Shown piece by piece: positions 62,860-64,000 of a DNA stretch of 64,000 nucleotides. The DNA is from Moringa oleifera (lineage: Eukaryota > Streptophyta > Magnoliopsida > Brassicales > Moringaceae). The DNA is taken from NCBI GenBank assembly GCA_021397835.1, contig JAJFZO010000447.1, positions 1,302,001 through 1,366,000 on the forward strand, given 5' to 3'. The notes beneath the pieces were generated by a model, which saw nothing but the letters and a program-made list of their open reading frames with translations, searched no databases and was not told the DNA's origin. The translations under genes and the position numbers were made by a program. Position 1 is the stretch's first letter. The number at the start of each line of letters is the position of its first letter.

Positions 62860-64000
62860 GACTGACACACATGTACTTCTTATGCATATTTACGGTGTAT
62901 GTAACAGTACATTCAGCTTTTTTAGCAAATTGTACCAATGTCCTTCTTAGTGTAGAATACAACAGAAGAACCAAAAAAAGATGAAATGCAGAAGAAAAAC
63001 AGGCAATGAACACAACAAAGACCACAATGCAACCGAAAATATTAAGTAGTCAGAGGCTTGCTTGCACGAGGAAAGAGTTTGATAGTATTCCCCATTATCA
63101 ATCAAAAGAGTGTACAATGAAAACCCAAAATGATTATAAATATTTGAAAAATAAAATGAAACAGTAGAACTCATCAACAGAGAAGAAAAAAGGTACAAAT
63201 TACATAGTCTAAATTTAAGGATGGTAACTCACACATTACGTCCCCACTTTTCAGTGGCAGCGAGAATTTTAGCTTCAGTTCCATGACCAGTACTTTTGAG
63301 ATAATAACCAAATGTTTCTTTTGTAGGGTAAGGAAGCTTGAAAAATGTTTCTTCCTCCTTAGAGTATATGAAACACTGCTTTCTGAAGTCAAAGTAAATC
63401 TCCTCCATATCTGCTGAGGATGATGAACCAGCCACCTGTATGTTCGAAGGATTATGCTATTCAGAAACCCAAGACGATATAAATTACAGAACTTTCACAA
63501 GAATATTTCCAATCACAAAAGTCAACAACCACCTTCATACAACAAGCTAAAAGGGAGAGGAAGGGAGAGGAAAGTCTTCACAGAAATGACTTGATCTGAT
63601 GAGAGACAAGTGATTTGACAAAATAGAACTTGCATTTGATTTTCCTCAATGAATATATATCACAAGCGTGAAAAGTATCTTTTTTGAGCAGGAAAAAGCA
63701 ATATTCACAGACACATGAAACACATCTACCTAAGGAACTTTAAATAAAATAAAATCAAGACTTTGTCTATGGACATATATGTACAAAAACTTAAGCACAT
63801 CTGTTTAGAAGCAAAATCAGTTCATGGTCATTAATGAACCAATGGATTAGTAAAAGCATAATCCTAAAATCAAAAGGTTGGGCACCTCCCAAAAGGCCAA
63901 CAGAATAACATTTCACTGTTCATCACTTCCTTCTATTTGCTTCCTGATCATATTTCAGCAATCAACGCAACCACATACAAATGCTTTCGTAACAGACTGA
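50103..64000 (-). CDS. PDR2: P5A-type cation-transporting ATPase (MIA/PDR2 type), 3' part, 19 exons
   Basis: P5A ATPase of the endoplasmic reticulum; in Arabidopsis the single-copy gene (PDR2/MIA) is needed for phosphate-starvation responses of roots and for pollen, and yeast and animal relatives remove misplaced transmembrane helices. Exons in transcript order: 63435-63233, 60994-60922, 60794-60622, 60540-60369, 59757-59653, 59556-59446, 59359-59273, 59195-59013, 58654-58604, 58513-58388, 56998-56919, 54752-54644, 54029-53901, 53347-53282, 53143-53072, 52365-52214, 52041-51930, 51809-51693, 51200-50103. All junctions are GT/AG and in phase, giving 1072 residues; the family has about 1180, so the first 100 or so lie beyond 64000. 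Motifs: actuator TGES (exon 60369-60540); P5 signature PPELP in M4 (about 59109-59123); phosphorylated Asp in DKTGTLT (codon 58634-58636); hinge [12 protein letters not shown] (exon 51693-51809). The last exon carries a charged linker and several C-terminal membrane helices, and ends in FEKKHV. Confidence 0.95.
51865..51894. repeat. (CA)n microsatellite in an ATPase intron
   Basis: About 15 CA units followed by TA units, between two ATPase exons. Confidence 0.95.
55065..55980. repeat. Dispersed-repeat candidate with AACCAAACT/GGTTTGGTT-rich ends
   Basis: This lies in the ATPase intron 54753-56918. Both ends (55065-55200 and 55795-55975) carry many AACCAAACTGA and GTTTGGTTTGGTTCAG blocks in both orientations, while the middle is AT-rich. 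The pattern is common in non-autonomous plant transposons with GGTTC-rich ends. No clean terminal repeat or target duplication was found, so the class is open. Confidence 0.5.
56095..56475. repeat. Three-copy tandem repeat, 120-125 bp period
   Basis: Copies start near 56113, 56238 and 56358 with CTAGCATCATGTCT, CAGCACCATGTCT and CTAGCATCAAGTCT. Each continues with TGTCACTTCTC or a variant, a T/C-rich middle, TCTTTCTTTTCTATG or a variant, and AAGCAACA followed by a G-rich end. The copies are diverged. The array sits in an ATPase intron; a poly-C/poly-A tract follows at about 56683-56720. Confidence 0.85.
57565..57735 (-). mobile_element. 5'-truncated LINE or SINE tail in an ATPase intron
   Basis: The minus strand reads TGTATATGGGTGGCACCCCT, then TTTCTGATATTAAAAAAATG, the form of a plant LINE/SINE 3' end with a short A tail. 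A block CTCATTTACAAAAGAAT is shared with the tail of the LINE at 14.5 kb. No upstream ORF is attached. Confidence 0.55.
59924..60192. repeat. Two-copy tandem duplication, 141-bp period
   Basis: Copies start at 59924 and 60065 and share long near-identical blocks such as GTTAAAAATAAGAAAACATA, ACTATAACAACAACCAAACA and ATGTAACTCA. Few differences separate them, so this duplication is younger than the other tandem repeats in the window. It lies in the ATPase intron 59758-60368. Confidence 0.92.
61716..61930 (-). mobile_element. 5'-truncated LINE or SINE with A tail in an ATPase intron
   Basis: Read on the minus strand: CTTGTATATGGGGACACTCC, then TTCAATATTAACC followed directly by an A run (plus-strand T run at about 61715-61728). 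This is a retroposed 3' end with its A tail. It is related to the tails at 57.6 and 14.5 kb. Confidence 0.6.
62821..62857. repeat. (AC)n microsatellite in an ATPase intron
   Basis: An uninterrupted run of about 18 AC units in the intron between the first two ATPase exons seen here. Confidence 0.95.

Noticed and set aside
62682..63025. Minus-strand frames with Cys-Val runs
   Set aside because: These are translations of the (AC)n microsatellite at 62821-62857.
1..64000. Search for CRISPR arrays, rRNA and tRNA genes
   Set aside because: No regular short repeat/spacer array and no convincing cloverleaf with A and B boxes was seen; the tandem repeats present are long and without unique spacers.

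Overview
The window is nuclear DNA from a flowering plant, most likely a eudicot. It is AT-rich, its coding sequence is split into many short exons with GT/AG borders, it carries plant-specific families (SAUR, plant-type U-box protein, plant FAAH-like amidase), and its gaps hold decayed Copia, Gypsy, LINE, CACTA and hAT elements. No species can be named from the sequence alone.

Four host genes are supported. (1) 237-5002, + strand: the last 17 exons of a fatty acid amide hydrolase-like amidase (FAAH); its 5' end lies left of the window. (2) 6448-20058, - strand: a 12-exon gene for a PUB62-like U-box protein (586 aa in my model). Its 5.4-kb first intron holds three degenerate LINE fragments. 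Genes 1 and 2 converge. (3) 32296-32547, + strand: a complete intronless SAUR gene. (4) 50103 to beyond 64000, - strand: the last 19 exons of a P5A-type ATPase (MIA/PDR2 type, an ER pump), lacking roughly its first 100 residues.

The rest is mostly repeats. From 20.5 to 30 kb there are a tandem 195-bp duplication, a minus-strand Gypsy gag/protease relic, a large inverted repeat made of the 5' end of a Copia element (LTR end, primer-binding site, gag) in opposite orientations, and the 3' end of another Copia element. From 36 to 41.8 kb lies a clear nest: a CACTA element of 3583 bp with a 3-bp ACT target duplication sits inside an hAT-type (DUF4371) transposase relic. Removing the element and one ACT copy rejoins the hAT reading frame. 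The CACTA element carries a decayed Ulp1/C48-type cysteine peptidase gene and a GC-rich CAG/CTG minisatellite. A decayed Copia element (42.5-46.6 kb) and a frameshifted geranylgeranyl diphosphate synthase pseudogene (about 47.2-47.8 kb) follow.

The four host genes show no sign of working as one pathway; they are independent genes separated by transposon-filled gaps. The most unusual structures are the CACTA-in-hAT nest with its peptidase cargo and the Copia inverted repeat, a possible source of hairpin RNA. I saw no convincing tRNA, rRNA or CRISPR feature.
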